Below the pieces are notes generated by a model, which was given only the letters and a program-made list of their open reading frames with translations, was not told the DNA's origin and did not search any database. Position numbers and translations under genes: made by a program. A stretch of DNA of 64,000 nt from Raffaelea ambrosiae (lineage: Eukaryota > Ascomycota > Sordariomycetes > Ophiostomatales > Ophiostomataceae): positions 241,351 through 305,350 of the forward strand of contig PCDI01000005.1 in assembly GCA_002778195.1 (NCBI GenBank), written 5' to 3'. The stretch's first letter is position 1. Every line of letters begins with the position of its first letter. Shown one piece after another: positions 10,597 through 23,345 of this stretch.

Positions 10597-13500
10597 TCGT
10601 AGTCTGACTGCGTGCCCGTCTTTTTTTCCCTGTTTTTGCTAGGCTCGACGACACCTGCCCTTCGTCTGTCTTCTGTGTCTCCCGTCTCCCGTGTCTCTTT
10701 CTATTCTGGGCAGCACTTCTGGACAGCTCCTCGGACCAGGCGGGCGGCGTCTGTGGCGGAACCAGCTCATCGTCCGTTCCTAGCGTGTCTTACCCATGCT
10801 CGTATGCAGACGGCGTGACCTTGCCCACAAGTACTCTGCTGGGCTTTTGTTTGGGGGGTGCTGCCTTCTCGTGGCTGCCCGCTGGCGCTCGAGGCTTGTC
10901 CAGCAGAGGCCAGAGGCGCCGGTGTTCTCCGGACGCGAAGGATGCGGAAGAAGGCATCGGCTGCAGAGTCCATGACGAGCAGAAAAGCTCGCACTCGTCT
11001 CTCCAGACAAGACCAGCAGCGCAACACCTTGCTTCGGCGGTCATGTGGCCGGTCGTTGGACGTGCATGAAGGGATGCAGAAGGATACAGAAACTTACAAC
11101 GTAGCTGCAGAAGCCTAACTGAGTCGGTCGCCACATCACATCATGGCGTGCATTTGTTCGCCTGTTGCCCGGGTATGCTTGCTGACACCACGACGATTTT
11201 TTTTGCAATGGCTGCAGCGAGAGACACGCACGGTAAGATACATACCCGTACTATGTAATAGTATGGCAGGAGCAAGTAGTGCACCCCACCGCCCAGCCCC
11301 TGTCTTTCTCCTGCAGGGGTCAGGGTGCTAGTCAAAGAAAGCCTCCAAGCTTTGCTCAGTAGCGCGAGAACGGACGTGCTGGAAGTACTCGTACATCGGA
11401 TCTTCCACAACCCTCTCTGGCAAGAAAAGATGTGCACATCAGCCGAACTCCATGACCAAAGGGAAAAGATACCGCAAATCCTGCACCGGTCTGTCTTGTC
11501 GCTGTCGAATGGGAGGCTGACAACATTGACGGTCCATTTTTCTGCCCCTCCCCCCCCCTTCCCCCTTCCCCTTCCCCTTCCCTTTTTTCTTTCCCATGTG
11601 ATGGTGGGTGGCTATGTGGAGGCAGCTCTCGCCTGCATCGTGATGCATAAGAGGTCTTTCCAAGTCTGGGAAACAGCTCAAGTGAGTTCGGAGTTGTTTG
11701 ATTGGTCTCCTTTGTCCTTGGTGAGCTCGGCCGTTCAGTGGGTGCATAGCATGTCCTTTTTTCTCTGTCAGTCCTACGAAACATGGCGTATCTAGTATTA
11801 TTACGGGGAATAAAAAAAAGAAAAGGAGATCACGAAGTGTCACCGGAAACGTTGAGGGCTGTGAATAAGAATAGTAACATCGTTCTGCTAGCAAAATAGC
11901 ATGTCTTATTATCCATCCACGAGATGGTCAGTGGATTCCGGTAGTGGTAGGGTACCATAGGACAGGTACATTGTACGGGGAGGTGTCGCCGAACCAGAGC
12001 GCGGGAATTAAAACTTGAGACCAAAAAATTAAGAAGGCAGAAGAAAAAAAAAAAAAGGGTCGGCTAGCCTCCCATTTTTTAGGACACTCGACTATCCCTG
12101 GCTCTTGGCAGTCTCTGATTGGACAGGTTGATGCTGAAAGGATCTGCAGAAGCTGGTGGAGCCATTGGGTGTGGTGTGTGCGGCTACTGGGTAATAGCGA
12201 AAGTGTGAAGTCAGCTCGGATGGAAGCTGAAGATGTGGGTGAGAGTAGGAAAAGGATATTGCGATCCGACACGGCAGCGTCTAAAGGACGGAGATGCCAG
12301 AGACAGTATGCAGTTGGCAGGGAGAGCAAACAAACAACCAGAAAAAAGAAACCAGAGGGCAGATCGAAGAAAGAAGAAAAACATGAAGCAGAAAAACGGA
12401 CACGACAATCTCCAAGCTGTTTGTTGGCCGCGAAGATCGGGGCGGTTTTGCCGCTCGCGGAACACATATCTACATGCATAGTACTATGTAGTACGCTGTA
12501 CTCGTAGAGATTACGGTGTACAAACAACACAGGCCATGTGTGAGATAATGGCGAAGTTTGCTGACATCAGTCCGAGCGTGATACTCGTAGTGCGAGTACT
12601 CTCTTGGAATGACACCAGAAAACAAGGCAGACAGACGCACGACACAAAAAGACACAAACAAGGAATGGTAGCTGATTTTCTGGAGAATCAGAGGAGAAGG
12701 CGGGGGCGCGTTCTGGATTCCCAGTCTGGCTCCCAGTCTGGCTTCCCGATGCGTGTCGCTGCTCTCCCCGTCCGTTCGCCCAAGCCGCACATGGCATGCA
12801 CGGCGAGCAGATCAAGAGGTGGCGACGAGGAAAATGACTCGATGAGCCAGCCTTTGCCTGTTTCGATGCTTTGCAGGATCGTGAGCTCTGCTTTGGGAAA
12901 GAGCAGCAGCAAGCGGCTTTTCTCTGGTGCAAGACTCACCGCACGAGTTCTCATGTCTCTTGATGTCACCAGTGCATGACCAACAGCTCCCACATACTAT
13001 TGTAGTGGTTGTGTCCTTCCGGCCAGTCTAGCTTCTGGCTCCTGCTGCATACTTTTCCCCCTCACATTCCTCTTTCTGCGATCTTCGCCTCCTCTCCTCT
13101 GACCATTAAGTCCCCTCCTCTGGCTGCATCGACCCCCCCTTGCCTCCAGGGTCAGCGAGTATCTGCCTGAGCCTGTTAGATAGGGTGAGTGACATAGGAG
13201 GGCGTGGGTAGGAGAGAGCCGACTACTGCAGACTTGTGCTAGATGCAGAATTAGACAGAAGGAAGTGGGCTCGAGCGAGACATGCCATTCGCCTCTGGCA
13301 AAATGGCCGACTTTGGGGATTGTGGGCGGACTATCTGCTGCAGTCGTTGATCCACCTGCCTGTTGGTGTTGGCCGTTAGCCGGCGAGAGAGGAACTGTTT
13401 ATCGTTATTGTCCCTTCTGTGCCTGTTGTCCCTGTCCCTACCGGCCCCCCCTTGGTCGTTTCTTGCCGTTTCTTCTCGGTTCTTGCACCAGCTCGCAACC

Positions 13501-16500
13501 CCACCCATCCCGCACAGTACGGTGTACTCGCAGTGCCTGTCTGGCCTCGGATCACTGCCGCTCGTGGAGCGTCGAAGAGCATGCGGCCACTCCGTTGCCA
13601 TAGCAGGCGGGTTTGCACATAGTAAGCGAACCCGCGATGGGCTTAATCAATCCGCCTTTCGGTATTGCAATCTTGAGATCAAAAACAAGCAATCAAACAA
13701 AGGGGGGGTAACACAGGAGGCGCAAAGGCGAAAGGGGCCGTGGGTCACGCACATCGGCCTCATCGCATTGATAGGGGGGTTGTAGGCGCGAGAAAACAGG
13801 ATTGGGGCACGATACCCTCGGGATGGAAGGGCAAAAGAAACAAGTTCAGACGGGGCAGTCGAGAATAAGAAACAAAACAAAAAAAACGTGGTGGCTGGCC
13901 ATTCCCGCGTCTGATTCGTTTCCTGCGCAACCGTTCGCACCTTCCTTGCTGAAGGAAAGGGCAAGACATTCTGGACAGGATCAGGCAACGCCCAGGCACA
14001 ACAGCGCGAAAAAGGAAAAGAAGAAGAAAAAAACAGGCGGAAAATGGGGTGCCAGGCGCCCCTCCCCTCCCCCCCGCCCCAAAAAGCCTGAAGTGACGTT
14101 ACTAGGCGGAGAATAGGGATGGTCGAAGCCAGAGCCCTCACCGTTGCTCGGCGAAGGCCACGGCAAAAGTACCCGAGTGTGCTCGATCTTCCCGCAGCCA
14201 ATGGAACTGTGGCGCCGATGGCACCGTCGCAGGCAGAACAGCTCTTCCAGCCACCCCACCTTGCTGCTCTGACGTACTGATCTCGGGTACTCAGCTGCTA
14301 CTCAGCTGGCCGCCTAACCAGCCACCGTACGATAAGCTGCTTCGCCCATGTGCTCGCACCGTGTCCACCAACCCAGGAAAAATGGAGCCACACTAGCGCC
14401 TGCCGAAAACGCCATCATCACCGCAATACTCGTACTATGTAAGAACTCTCGAGTCTGTCTTGAGGTTGTTCTTCCGTTTGTCTCTGAGCCTTGTCTTGGG
14501 ACCTACATAGTAGCTGCGAGTATGTATGATACTAGGTGAGGATTTCCTTAGCAGGGCGCAGAATTTTCGCAACGCTTTCGTCCTCCATCCCTGGCATTTC
14601 CTCGCCTCCCCCGAGCTGGATGACAGATCATGGTCGGACGGTGAAGGTTTTCCGCTAGCGAATGTGTCTGACTGACACCATGAGATGTCCTGGACTCCTG
14701 TCACTTTTGCAGCCTTCAGAACCTTTCAGAAAAAAACCCGCACGACCCGTCCTCCCTGTCTCCTACGCCGCTTCTCCTTAGCCATGCTGCTGGCGTCTTC
14801 TTTTGACTTTCTGGCTTTCTTTTTGTGCTTTCTTTTTATGATCTGTCTGCCTCCTTTAATATTCTCCTAGGGTCTGCCTGGGCTTGTTTCAGTCGTAGTC
14901 CAGTGGCTGTCCGACGCTTCATGGCAGGCCGTCGCTGCTTCGCTGCTTTCTTTTTCCCAACTGCCTCCCCTATTTCCCCCTATTTTTTTGGCGCAGCTCA
15001 GAGGGAGCCGCATAGGGGTTAGGGGCAGACGCTCGCTGAGCTGGCTTGTCATTGGCGGAGCTAAGAGAATGTCACAGAGGCTCTCCGATTCGCCCAGTGT
15101 GTTGTTGGGTCATCTCACCTCCCAGCGCTCCCGCGCTGGCCGCCTAATAGACAGTAATCTCTTTTCTTTTTGTTGTTTACTTGCGAGTAGTTTTCCGAAG
15201 TGGCTAGAGTATCACTCGGTGGACGGAAGACCATACGCTGAAAATTTACATAGTAGAGATGTAGCCAGAGCTGTGTAGCCACGCGAATCCCCCAAACTAA
15301 CTAGCTAACTAGTTATTAGAAATCAGCATCGTCTCCTTTTTGACGCTTCCGGTCTACATACTATTAGTAGGTTTTAGAGCGACACCTTTGCTTTTAAGAT
15401 ACCCGTAATGAGGCAGGAAAAAAAAAGTCTTCTGGTCTGTGTTTTCCTCTTTGTTTCTTTGTATCTTTGCATCCATATCTCGCTTCTCTTTTTGTTTGGC
15501 GAGTTTTTTTTTTCTTCGTTTCAGAGAGATTCGTTCTTTTGTATACACTCATCTTCATCCTTGCCTCATTTCTTGGGGTTTGAGGGACCCTTTGTCGTTT
15601 CTTGTCGCCTGTCATGTCGTTAAATGAACACACATATATGGATTAGGGCAACGGGATACGAACCACTAATGGGTCTTCGACAGAGCCAACAGGCGGCGAA
15701 GGGGGGAAACGCCCATCTTTTTGCTCTCCCTAGATGTACAAAGTAGGCAGGTCAACATCCCATGCATTACTACGAATCATAAACTATTTGCGCGACCCAA
15801 CAAACAAATGGAGATAGAGCTAGTTGTTGGACACAAAGGTTCAGAACCCTGATTGCAGAGCCCGCAGAGCCCCCAGGCCACAGTACGAGAGCATACACTG
15901 TAAGCCTCTTGGGATAAATTTTTCTGGACAAAAAAAAAAGAATCATGTGCAGAAATCGCACTTTGTTGGTTGTTGCTTCTTTAGCACGTCGGCTGTTGTC
16001 TAGATCGCGTCTTGTTTGACGGAGCCTTTCGGGTGTCAATCCAAAAGCGGACCAGATTGTAGGTGATTCTGACGGTGTGAGATCCTATTTCCGCGTAAGA
16101 CAATTGTCTAATATTAGATAGAGGAAGAGGCGATTAGCTCTCGTGGAGGCCATGAAAGCGGCCATGCCTGGCTCTCCGACGACGTGCTTCACGGCCTCAC
16201 CGTCGCCTTGCGTGCTTCTGCTGCTTTGAGGGGTTTTGATGCTGTTTATATCTGGGCTCTGCGTATTCTGGCATGCAGCATAAACCATTGCGAGCAGTGC
16301 AAAGGGTGGGAAGACATGCTGCGGCGGGGAGCGAATGACAAGACAGGAAAGAGCATTTCGTATTTCAAAAAGTGCCGAGCATTCCGATCCAGGCATTCCT
16401 GCTTACAAAAGAATGCCAAGGCAGCCTTGCCGCCCGGAAAGGGGTATCTGACAGCCTTGTATAGGTTGCATACCAGTCGAGTAAACAATAACTATGACGA

Positions 16501-16992
16501 ATGCATGTCGGTTTGGTTGTCCAGCTGGAGCACAGATGGCGAGATAGGATTTTTAACACTTCTCCATTTCCGTGTAGGGACACCACGCCAGCAAAACTCA
16601 GCGGTTCCAAACTGAGCATCGCAGGATGTTAACAAAGCACAACAGGCAAAAGGAGATGCCAAAGACTCCGTCCAACTCGAGAGCCTCGTCTCGTCTCTCT
16701 TGGCTTTCCGCAGTACGCAGCAATCCCGCAATCCAAAGGTGGCGACCCAAAACTAGGAATGCAAGACCACGAAGCAAACACATGCCGCGCGTTCTCCATT
16801 TGGCCCACGAGGATTCGGCAATTCAACCTAAGGAGCAGCAGGAATCTGCACCATGGGATTGTTGCAACTGGTCGCCGGCCTAAAGGAATCGCGAAGCACC
16901 GCATAGCCAAGCTTTGGCGTGCTTTGATAGCGCATGCGGCTCGTGCAGCAGCAATGCTCTTCCATGGGGTTGGCAGGGTCCTACAGCGAGCC

Positions 16993-17164
16993 AAAAAAAA
17001 AAAAAAAAGAGAGAGAGAGAGAGAACCAGTGAGAGGAGACGATAGTTGAACAGGCCAGACCAACCTTTGATTGGCGATGAGCTGAGCACTTTTGCCGGTT
17101 GAGGACGTGGTCGCGTGCATTCAAGCTGAAAAAGCAAATAAATAAATAAATAAATAAATAAATA
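16993..17164. repeat. Poly-A, GA and AATA simple repeats upstream of PLC
   Basis: A 16-base A run (16993-17008) passes straight into a GA repeat (to about 17024). An AATA tetranucleotide array follows at 17136-17164. All lie 360-530 bp upstream of the phospholipase C start codon. Confidence 0.9.
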
Positions 17165-17527
17165 AAAAAATCGAGTGAGGCCTCAAGCCAAAGCAGGCCA
17201 CGCACGCTCATTTTGGCCGCTTCTATTAGCCCTGTGGCCCCCGGTCTAGCATTCTTTTGTCTACATCCTGCCGGGGGAAGAACAAACAGCAGAGCTTTGA
17301 CTGTCGCTGATCTGCCGTCATACTGGCGACAGGACACCACGGCGGGGATTTCTTGTGATTCGCCAACTTGGGTTTAAACAGGCGGTCGCACCTTTCTTGT
17401 TGCGCTTTTTAACTCTTTCCTGTTCCGTTTCAACCCAACACTCGTGCAACCACCGCAGCTTCCCAGTTATCTTTCCGCTCCTGCCACATTCCAGTTACTG
17501 CCCTTTCCGGCACAGACCTCGTCCGCC

Positions 17528-19941
17528 ATGGCGCAAGCTTCAGCACCTGCCCCGGCCACCGCCGCTCCGACTACCGCAGGACCGGCAACGGCAGCCGTCA
17601 AGGCCGGCGATGCTGCGCAGGAGCTCTTTGTGGAGGCCTCTCTCATGGGCCACCTGAATCGCATCTTCAGCCAGCACGCGGACAAGACAGACCACAAGTG
17701 GCACAAGGAGCAGGTGGCCGCGTTTCTTGCTCACGTGCAAGGAGGGGTCGGCTCCGGTACCGGCATCGGCAGCACAACCAGTGACGGCACTCTCGACTTT
17801 AACGGCTTCCTGCACTACATGACATCGCCGGCTGCCGACGTGGTCGCACCGCTGCCCGTCCAGGATCTCGATAGCTATCCGCTGTCGAGCTACTTCATCA
17901 ATTCCAGCCACAACACCTACCTCACAGGCAACCAGCTGTACAGCAGCGCCAGCACGGACGCGTACCGCAATGTGCTCGAGCGAGGCTGTCGCTGCATCGA
18001 GATTGACGTGTGGGATGGCGATGACTCCGACTCCGACTACGACGACTCTTCGGACGAGGAGGGCAGCAGCAAGGTGACCAGGCTGATCCGCCGCAAGACG
18101 GGCCTCGGCGGTGGCGCCACCTCCAGCGAGAGCAGCAGCGACGAGGACCCCGTCAAGCGCGAAGAGAAGATCGCCCATCGCAAGGAGATCGTGGCCAAGG
18201 CCAAGGCCAGGCTGCCGTCGGGCCTGGCAGCCAGGCTGTCCAAATCCAAGTTTGGCAAGCGCCTGGAAAGTTACGTGGACAAGAAGATCGAGGGCAAGCC
18301 CCGCGATGCGGCGGCGGCGGCTGCTGCTGGCGCATCTCCGGCGGCCGGCACAACGGCTGCCACCAGCACGGCCACGCCCGCAGCGTCGGACGAGATCACT
18401 CACCAGGTGCCTGCGATTGAGCCCCGTGTGCTCCACGGCTACACTCTGACCAAGGAGGTGTCCTTCCGCGATGTCTGCAAGGCCATCTGCACGTACGCCT
18501 TCTATGACACGGACCTTCCGCTGATTGTCAGTCTCGAGGTGCACTGCAAGGCCGAGCAGCAAGACGTCATGGTCCGTATTATGGAAGAGGAGTGGAAGGG
18601 CTATCTGCTGTCGCCGCCCGCTAGCGAGACGTTGTCGCTGCCGGCCCCGGGTGCCCTGCGTAACAAGATCTTGGTCAAGGTCAAATATGCGCCGCCTCCA
18701 AAGGATGCTGGCGACGCGACTGCTGGCGAGGAGGGAATCACACCCAAGCTGGCCCAGGTGGCCACGGAGACCTCGACCGCGAGCGCAGCAGCGGTGACTG
18801 CGGGTCCTTTGGCCACTGACGGCACCAAGAAGAAGAAGAAGAAGTCCAAGATCACCCAGGCTCTCAGCCAGCTTGGCATCTACACGCGCGGCGTATCTTT
18901 CAAGAGTCTGGCCCAGCCCGAAGCATCGATGCCAACGCACGTCTTCTCCCTCTCGGAGAAGGGCATCAAGGAAGTGCACTCCAAGCATGGCCCGGCCCTC
19001 TTCCACCACAACCGCAACTACATGATGCGGGCATATCCGTCGGGCCTGCGGATTCGGTCGTCCAATCTGGACCCAGTGCTCTTCTGGCGCAAGGGTGTTC
19101 AAATTGTTGCCCTAAACTGGCAGAAGTGCGACGAGGGAATGATGCTCAACGATGGTAAGTTTTGTTCATTCAATACCACGCACGACATCCTGCCGAGTGA
19201 ACGAACGAACTGCTAACGAGACAAGCCATGTTTGCTGGCACGGGCGGATATGTGCTCAAGCCGGAAGGCTACCGTAGCGACAGGCTGGCCGACATTGGCA
19301 AGAAGACCGCGACAACCTCTTTGGAGCCGGCGGCAATCACTGCCGACCAGAGTCTCCTCAACCTCACCATCACCGTCTACGCAGGGCAGAATCTGTACCT
19401 GCCATATTCTGAAGATGGCGACAGCGACGACGAGTCCACACTCACCGCTGCCGTGGCCGCCGTCAAGATTTCCAACACCAAGACTGTCGTCCACCCCTAT
19501 GTCAAGGTCGAACTTCACGTCGATGAGAAGCCGGAAATAGAAGACGAAATTGACGAAGATGCCGCCTTGGCCATCGACAACTCTGACGATCAGGAGGGCG
19601 AGTACAAGGCCCACACACAGGCGGTCAAAGAGGGCAATCTTTTGAGCCCAGACTTTGGTGGCGAGGTGCTCACCTTTAGCAACGTGCCGATGGCGGCGCT
19701 GAGCTTCGCGGATACCACGTCTGGTGCCTCGGCGGTAGCAACAGCGTCTTCGTTGTCCTTTGTGCGTTTCTTGGTCAAGGACGACAACGGCAGCCTGCGG
19801 CGCAACACGGTAGTTTCTTGGGCGTCTGTTCGGTTGGATCGCCTGCAGCCAGGGTACCGCCTTGTTCGTCTGCGGGAGCCTGAACAGGGCCGATTGATTG
19901 GTGGAGCGCTCCTTGTGAAGATCGAGAAGCAGATTCAATGA
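17528..19941 (+). CDS. PLC1: Phosphoinositide-specific phospholipase C
   Basis: Two exons, 17528-19154 and 19226-19941, joined over a 71-bp intron (GTAAGT, branch TGCTAAC, acceptor AAG), encode about 780 residues. It hydrolyses phosphatidylinositol 4,5-bisphosphate to diacylglycerol and inositol trisphosphate. Order of parts: a low-complexity N-terminus, an EF-hand-like segment (residues 30-100), the X domain with catalytic NSSHNTYLTG (His128) and EIDVWDG, a second catalytic His at HGYTLTKE (His303), then the Y domain from about SQLGIYTRG to LNDAMFAGTGGYVLKP, which spans the splice site, and a C2-like domain (LNLTITVYAGQNL). The two catalytic histidines are about 175 residues apart instead of about 45, because a Ser/Asp/Glu then Lys/Arg-rich segment of roughly 130 residues interrupts the X domain. 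The ATG at 17528 sits in GCCATGG; an in-frame ATG at 17444 is possible but its extension looks like leader. Confidence 0.95.
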
Positions 19942-20405
19942 GGCGGGAGTGGACTGGACAAACACGAGAGAGTGAAAAGAATGCTGGCACAATACAGTGA
20001 TTCGAGGCAAGATCAATTGAGGACCAAAAAATTTATTAAGACGCAAGTTTACCGGTGGTGGGTAGAGATCTTGATTGACTGTACGTATATGTATGCTGAC
20101 TTTCGTTTTTGTCTTTTAACCAACTCATAGTTCGTGTTTTCATAATATGAATGATTTGCTCTTGATACTCTGTTAACTATGTTGTGTCTCAACCGTTTCT
20201 CGTTCAGAAAGCAGCAATGAAGATAAAACCCTCAAATGCCATCAAGCCAAATAAAGGACACAACTACGGTGTTTCTTTTCGATGATTTGCTTACTTTTTG
20301 ACCGCCCACCGTTTACACCCTTATACCGTATGAGAGACTTCCGAGTTCACCCCCCCCCCCCCCCCCAAAGTACAACACGAGATACGCCGTACAATCGCAC
20401 TCGGC
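19942..20405. other. Convergent intergenic with poly-C run
   Basis: About 460 bp between the stop codons of the PLC and ARP8 genes. It is AT-rich, with a run of 17 C at 20350-20366 that is prone to sequencing error. I see no gene. Confidence 0.65.
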
Positions 20406-22958
20406 CTACCACTGCCAAAGCACCTTGTGGTGTAGGATTCGCGGTCCGTGGAACGAATACTCAAACGGCGTGATCCAACTGTCGTTCGCCGACAGTTTGG
20501 CAAACACACTGGCACCCTTCCACACGACCACCTGCTCATCCATGTCGCGTGCGCTCCGTGACACAAGGATCCTGTCCACAAGGTCCAGTCTCCGTGCCTT
20601 GAGTCTCTCTTCCAGGTATGTTGTGAAGTGTGGAATCTTGGCTCCGCCACCAACAACCATGATCGATCCGAGATAGTCTTTGAGTTTGCGCTCGTCGCCT
20701 TTGGCTGCATTCTGGATGGACGTCATAATGGCAATATCCAAAGGCGCTGAAGGCAATACTGAATCGCGCTCAATCGCGATGTCCTTGGCAGTTCGATGGA
20801 AAAGTGGGTCTAGGGTAAACAGGCCGCTGCCACCCTGATGAGCGTTGCCACCGGCTTTATCAGCCCCGGAGCCTTGGCCGTCCTTGCCACCTGCGCCGCT
20901 CGCGCCGCTCGGAGCTGGCGTGCCCCCGTTGCGACCGCTGGGCGCGGGGCTGGCGGCACCGTTCACAGTGTCCCGCCCAGCGCCGAATACGTAGGGCGCA
21001 GGAACCGGCGTGCTCGTACCGTCAGGGGCTGGAGATGGGGCCTTGGAAGTCGACGGAGTGCCGTTCAGCTCGCGAGCCAGAAAATTGAACGGCTGTGTCT
21101 TCTCCTTGCTTGGCGTAGAAACATCGTTCGGAGCAGGCGTGCCAAAGCCATTGGGCGCAACAGAGGGCAGCACGGACGGCCGGTCCAGGGCCAAGACCGC
21201 CACTTGTGCTGCTGAGACGGGGTCATCGGGAATGTCCACATCGTACGCATTGTATGTGCGGTCAATGAGCTTCCGGCGGCCCCGCAGCTTTGTGCTGTTG
21301 TCAAAGATTGTTGGCTCATAAAAGCCAAGAGGCGCCAGAATGACCTCATCGTATGTCTTGAACTGGTATTTGTGTGTTGGCTGGTTGGGCGCCCGCAAGT
21401 GGAATTGGTACAGCTGCACCGAGATGTCTGCCTGATTCATGGTACAGTGCTTCTGCTTCAGCTCCTCGGCAAGCAGAAAATCGTAGCGCCGGTGCAGATT
21501 GATTTCTTGGTAAGGGAAGTGGTCAAAAAGTAACATCTTGACAAACGTCTCTGTGACGTCGAAGCCGCCGTACTTTAGGTTGATACGAGAGTCTTCGATG
21601 ACCAGGCCATCTTCAACACAGGCAACGGCAGTCTTTTGTGCCCCAACATCGACGACACAGCCTTGGCTGTAGCCAGCGCCACAAGTGGCAGCGTAACTTT
21701 CCTGGATAAAGCACACCTTGTTGAATTCAAACCACACCATGCACAGGCGCAGGATCTGCTCCACGTAGGCCTTGTCGTATAAATCGGGGATGATGAACAC
21801 GCAGCTGTATTGCCGGCACGCCGCAACATTCTTGAGGCCTAGTTCGTGCTGAATGGCATGCGTGAACACCGCCTCAAAGTCACTATAAAGACTGCTGACA
21901 CTGGTATAGTCATCCTCGTTCAGCCAGCCGTGCTGCATAGGCCATCGGAGGCGGAACTTGGGGTTGGAATCGTCCGGAATGCGTTGCGCCTCGTTGCCGT
22001 AAAATGCAGATGGCGGTGACATCTCCTTTGGTGCCTGCGGCTGGTCGGCCTCACGGCCATCGCCATTGCTTGTTCCTGCTTCAGCGGCCGACACTACAGG
22101 CGCCGCATTGACATCTGTCCACTCCACCTGGAGAGGGTCGTTGTGTGTTGGGATGACTTCTGGCTCTGCTCTGCGGTTGTAGTTGACGACCAGCTCCTTC
22201 GAGTTCGGAAGCACCTTCCGCTTGTTGTGGCGCATGTCCAGCTTGAGCTCTTCGCTCATTTTCTTGTATTTCTTCGACCACTCCTCGCCGTACTGCTGCT
22301 CAACCTTCTGCGCCTCGAACTGCCGCCGAGGTAGTGCCTCGTATTCCTCCGACTCTGTTCGCTGGTACTTGGTGGCAAGACACATTGGGACCGTTTTCGG
22401 CAGCACGTCAGTCGAAAAGCCTATCCGCAGATACTGGCTGCCGGGATGGATGACAATGATCTTGGAAATGTCGTCGCCGTCGGTTGGCAGGTTGAGGGGC
22501 AAGTCGCCCTGCTGCTGCTCGGGAAGCAATAGCGGTAGTTCGCCGCGGCTCTGGTTGAGTGCCCGGTCGCGGTCCTTTGCATTTTGGACCAGTCTGTCGC
22601 GGTTCGCATCGTTCTGTACCCGGAGTGCCAGAATCTGGTCATCGCGCTTCATGTACTCTCTAGGTTGACGCCTGTCAGTCAAGAGAACGGCGATATGGGG
22701 AGTCTTCGTTTCCTTTCTCTCTCCCTGTCCAGCAAGCGTACGTGTAGTAGTTCTTCTGGTTGATGGGCGTCACCTCCGGCCAGCTCGTCTGTTTCATTCC
22801 ATTGTCGGTACGCTCCAGTCCTTCCAAGTAGGAAATGCGCAGGCAGTTAGCTTTTGGGTTTTGATTCGCGTGGACAGTTAACCAGGCAGCTGGAGGGAAC
22901 TCGTCTGAGCCGACTCACCTTCCCTAAGGAGGACGCGCTCGCTGACCTTGCCGACCAT
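20406..22958 (-). CDS. ARP8: Actin-related protein 8, INO80 chromatin remodeler subunit
   Basis: Three exons on the minus strand: 22958-22919 (a 13-codon start exon), 22820-22742 and 22671-20406. The introns are about 98 bp (donor GTGAGT, acceptor GAAG) and 70 bp (donor GTACGC, acceptor ACAG). They join in frame to 794 residues. The N-terminus then reads as typical for the family: GLERTDN, TSWPEV, INQKNYYT and YMKRDDQ, each crossing or abutting a splice site, which supports the model. Actin-fold blocks follow: IIVIHPGSQYLRIGFSTD, the central CVFIIPDLYDK and VVDVGAQKTAVACVEDG phosphate-binding segment, and near the end IMVVGGGAKIPHF. Arp8 is part of the actin-Arp4-Arp8 module that binds nucleosomal and linker DNA in INO80. 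A Pro/Ala/Gly-rich loop of about 120 residues (roughly 20825-21190) interrupts the C-terminal half. Confidence 0.95.
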
Positions 22959-23345
22959 ATTGGTGGGTTCACACAGCGTCAAATAACGGTCTCGGAGTTG
23001 AGCCGAGCGCGTGGTCAGGCTGGGGTGTCAGTCAAAAGCAGTCAGACGCCTTTTATCGTGTCGTCATGAGCAAACATGTTTCGAACTTTTCGCGGTCGCC
23101 CTCTTGATAGAGCATCGCAGGACACGAAAGAAGACTAGCGCATCTTCGGTTGGCGACTGGCTGTCGGACACTCATTTTTCCGGCTACAGGGTGAGTACTG
23201 CCAGACGTCACGTCATTGGTGGGTCTCGTACCGGCCTCACAATACATAGTTACATATTAACTGAGTTAACTACTTACTTTGTAGACAACTACATGGAACT
23301 TTGAAGAAATTGCTCATCGTAATTGAGTAGCAACATCATGGTAGT
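22959..23345. other. Upstream region of ARP8
   Basis: 387 bp between the ARP8 start codon and the decayed gene that follows. I see no gene; the stretch presumably contains the ARP8 promoter and leader. Confidence 0.5.

Larger units (their letters stand above)
9154..17527. other. Gene-poor 8.4-kb divergent intergenic region
   Basis: This lies between the start of the surface-protein gene (minus) and phospholipase C (plus). I translated the longer open frames on both strands and recognised no domain, signal peptide or splice-compatible exon series. It contains a T-rich tract (about 10358-10455), a CA repeat (10576-10596), pyrimidine tracts (11548-11590), GA and AATA microsatellites near 17.0-17.17 kb, and repeated copies of two short motifs (TACTCGTA and TACATAGTA). 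It may hold long 5' leaders or non-coding transcripts, which sequence alone cannot show. Confidence 0.55.

Noticed and set aside
11325..11795. 156-codon frame in the gene-poor region
   Set aside because: It starts from a non-ATG codon and is dominated by a Pro/Phe pyrimidine-tract translation, with no family resemblance.
16184..16615. 143-codon frame before PLC
   Set aside because: No domain, no codon bias like the neighbours and no splice context; likely chance.
17540..19102. 520-codon open frame on the minus strand
   Set aside because: It is antisense to the phospholipase C coding sequence and results from high GC at third positions. The sense strand has clear domains.
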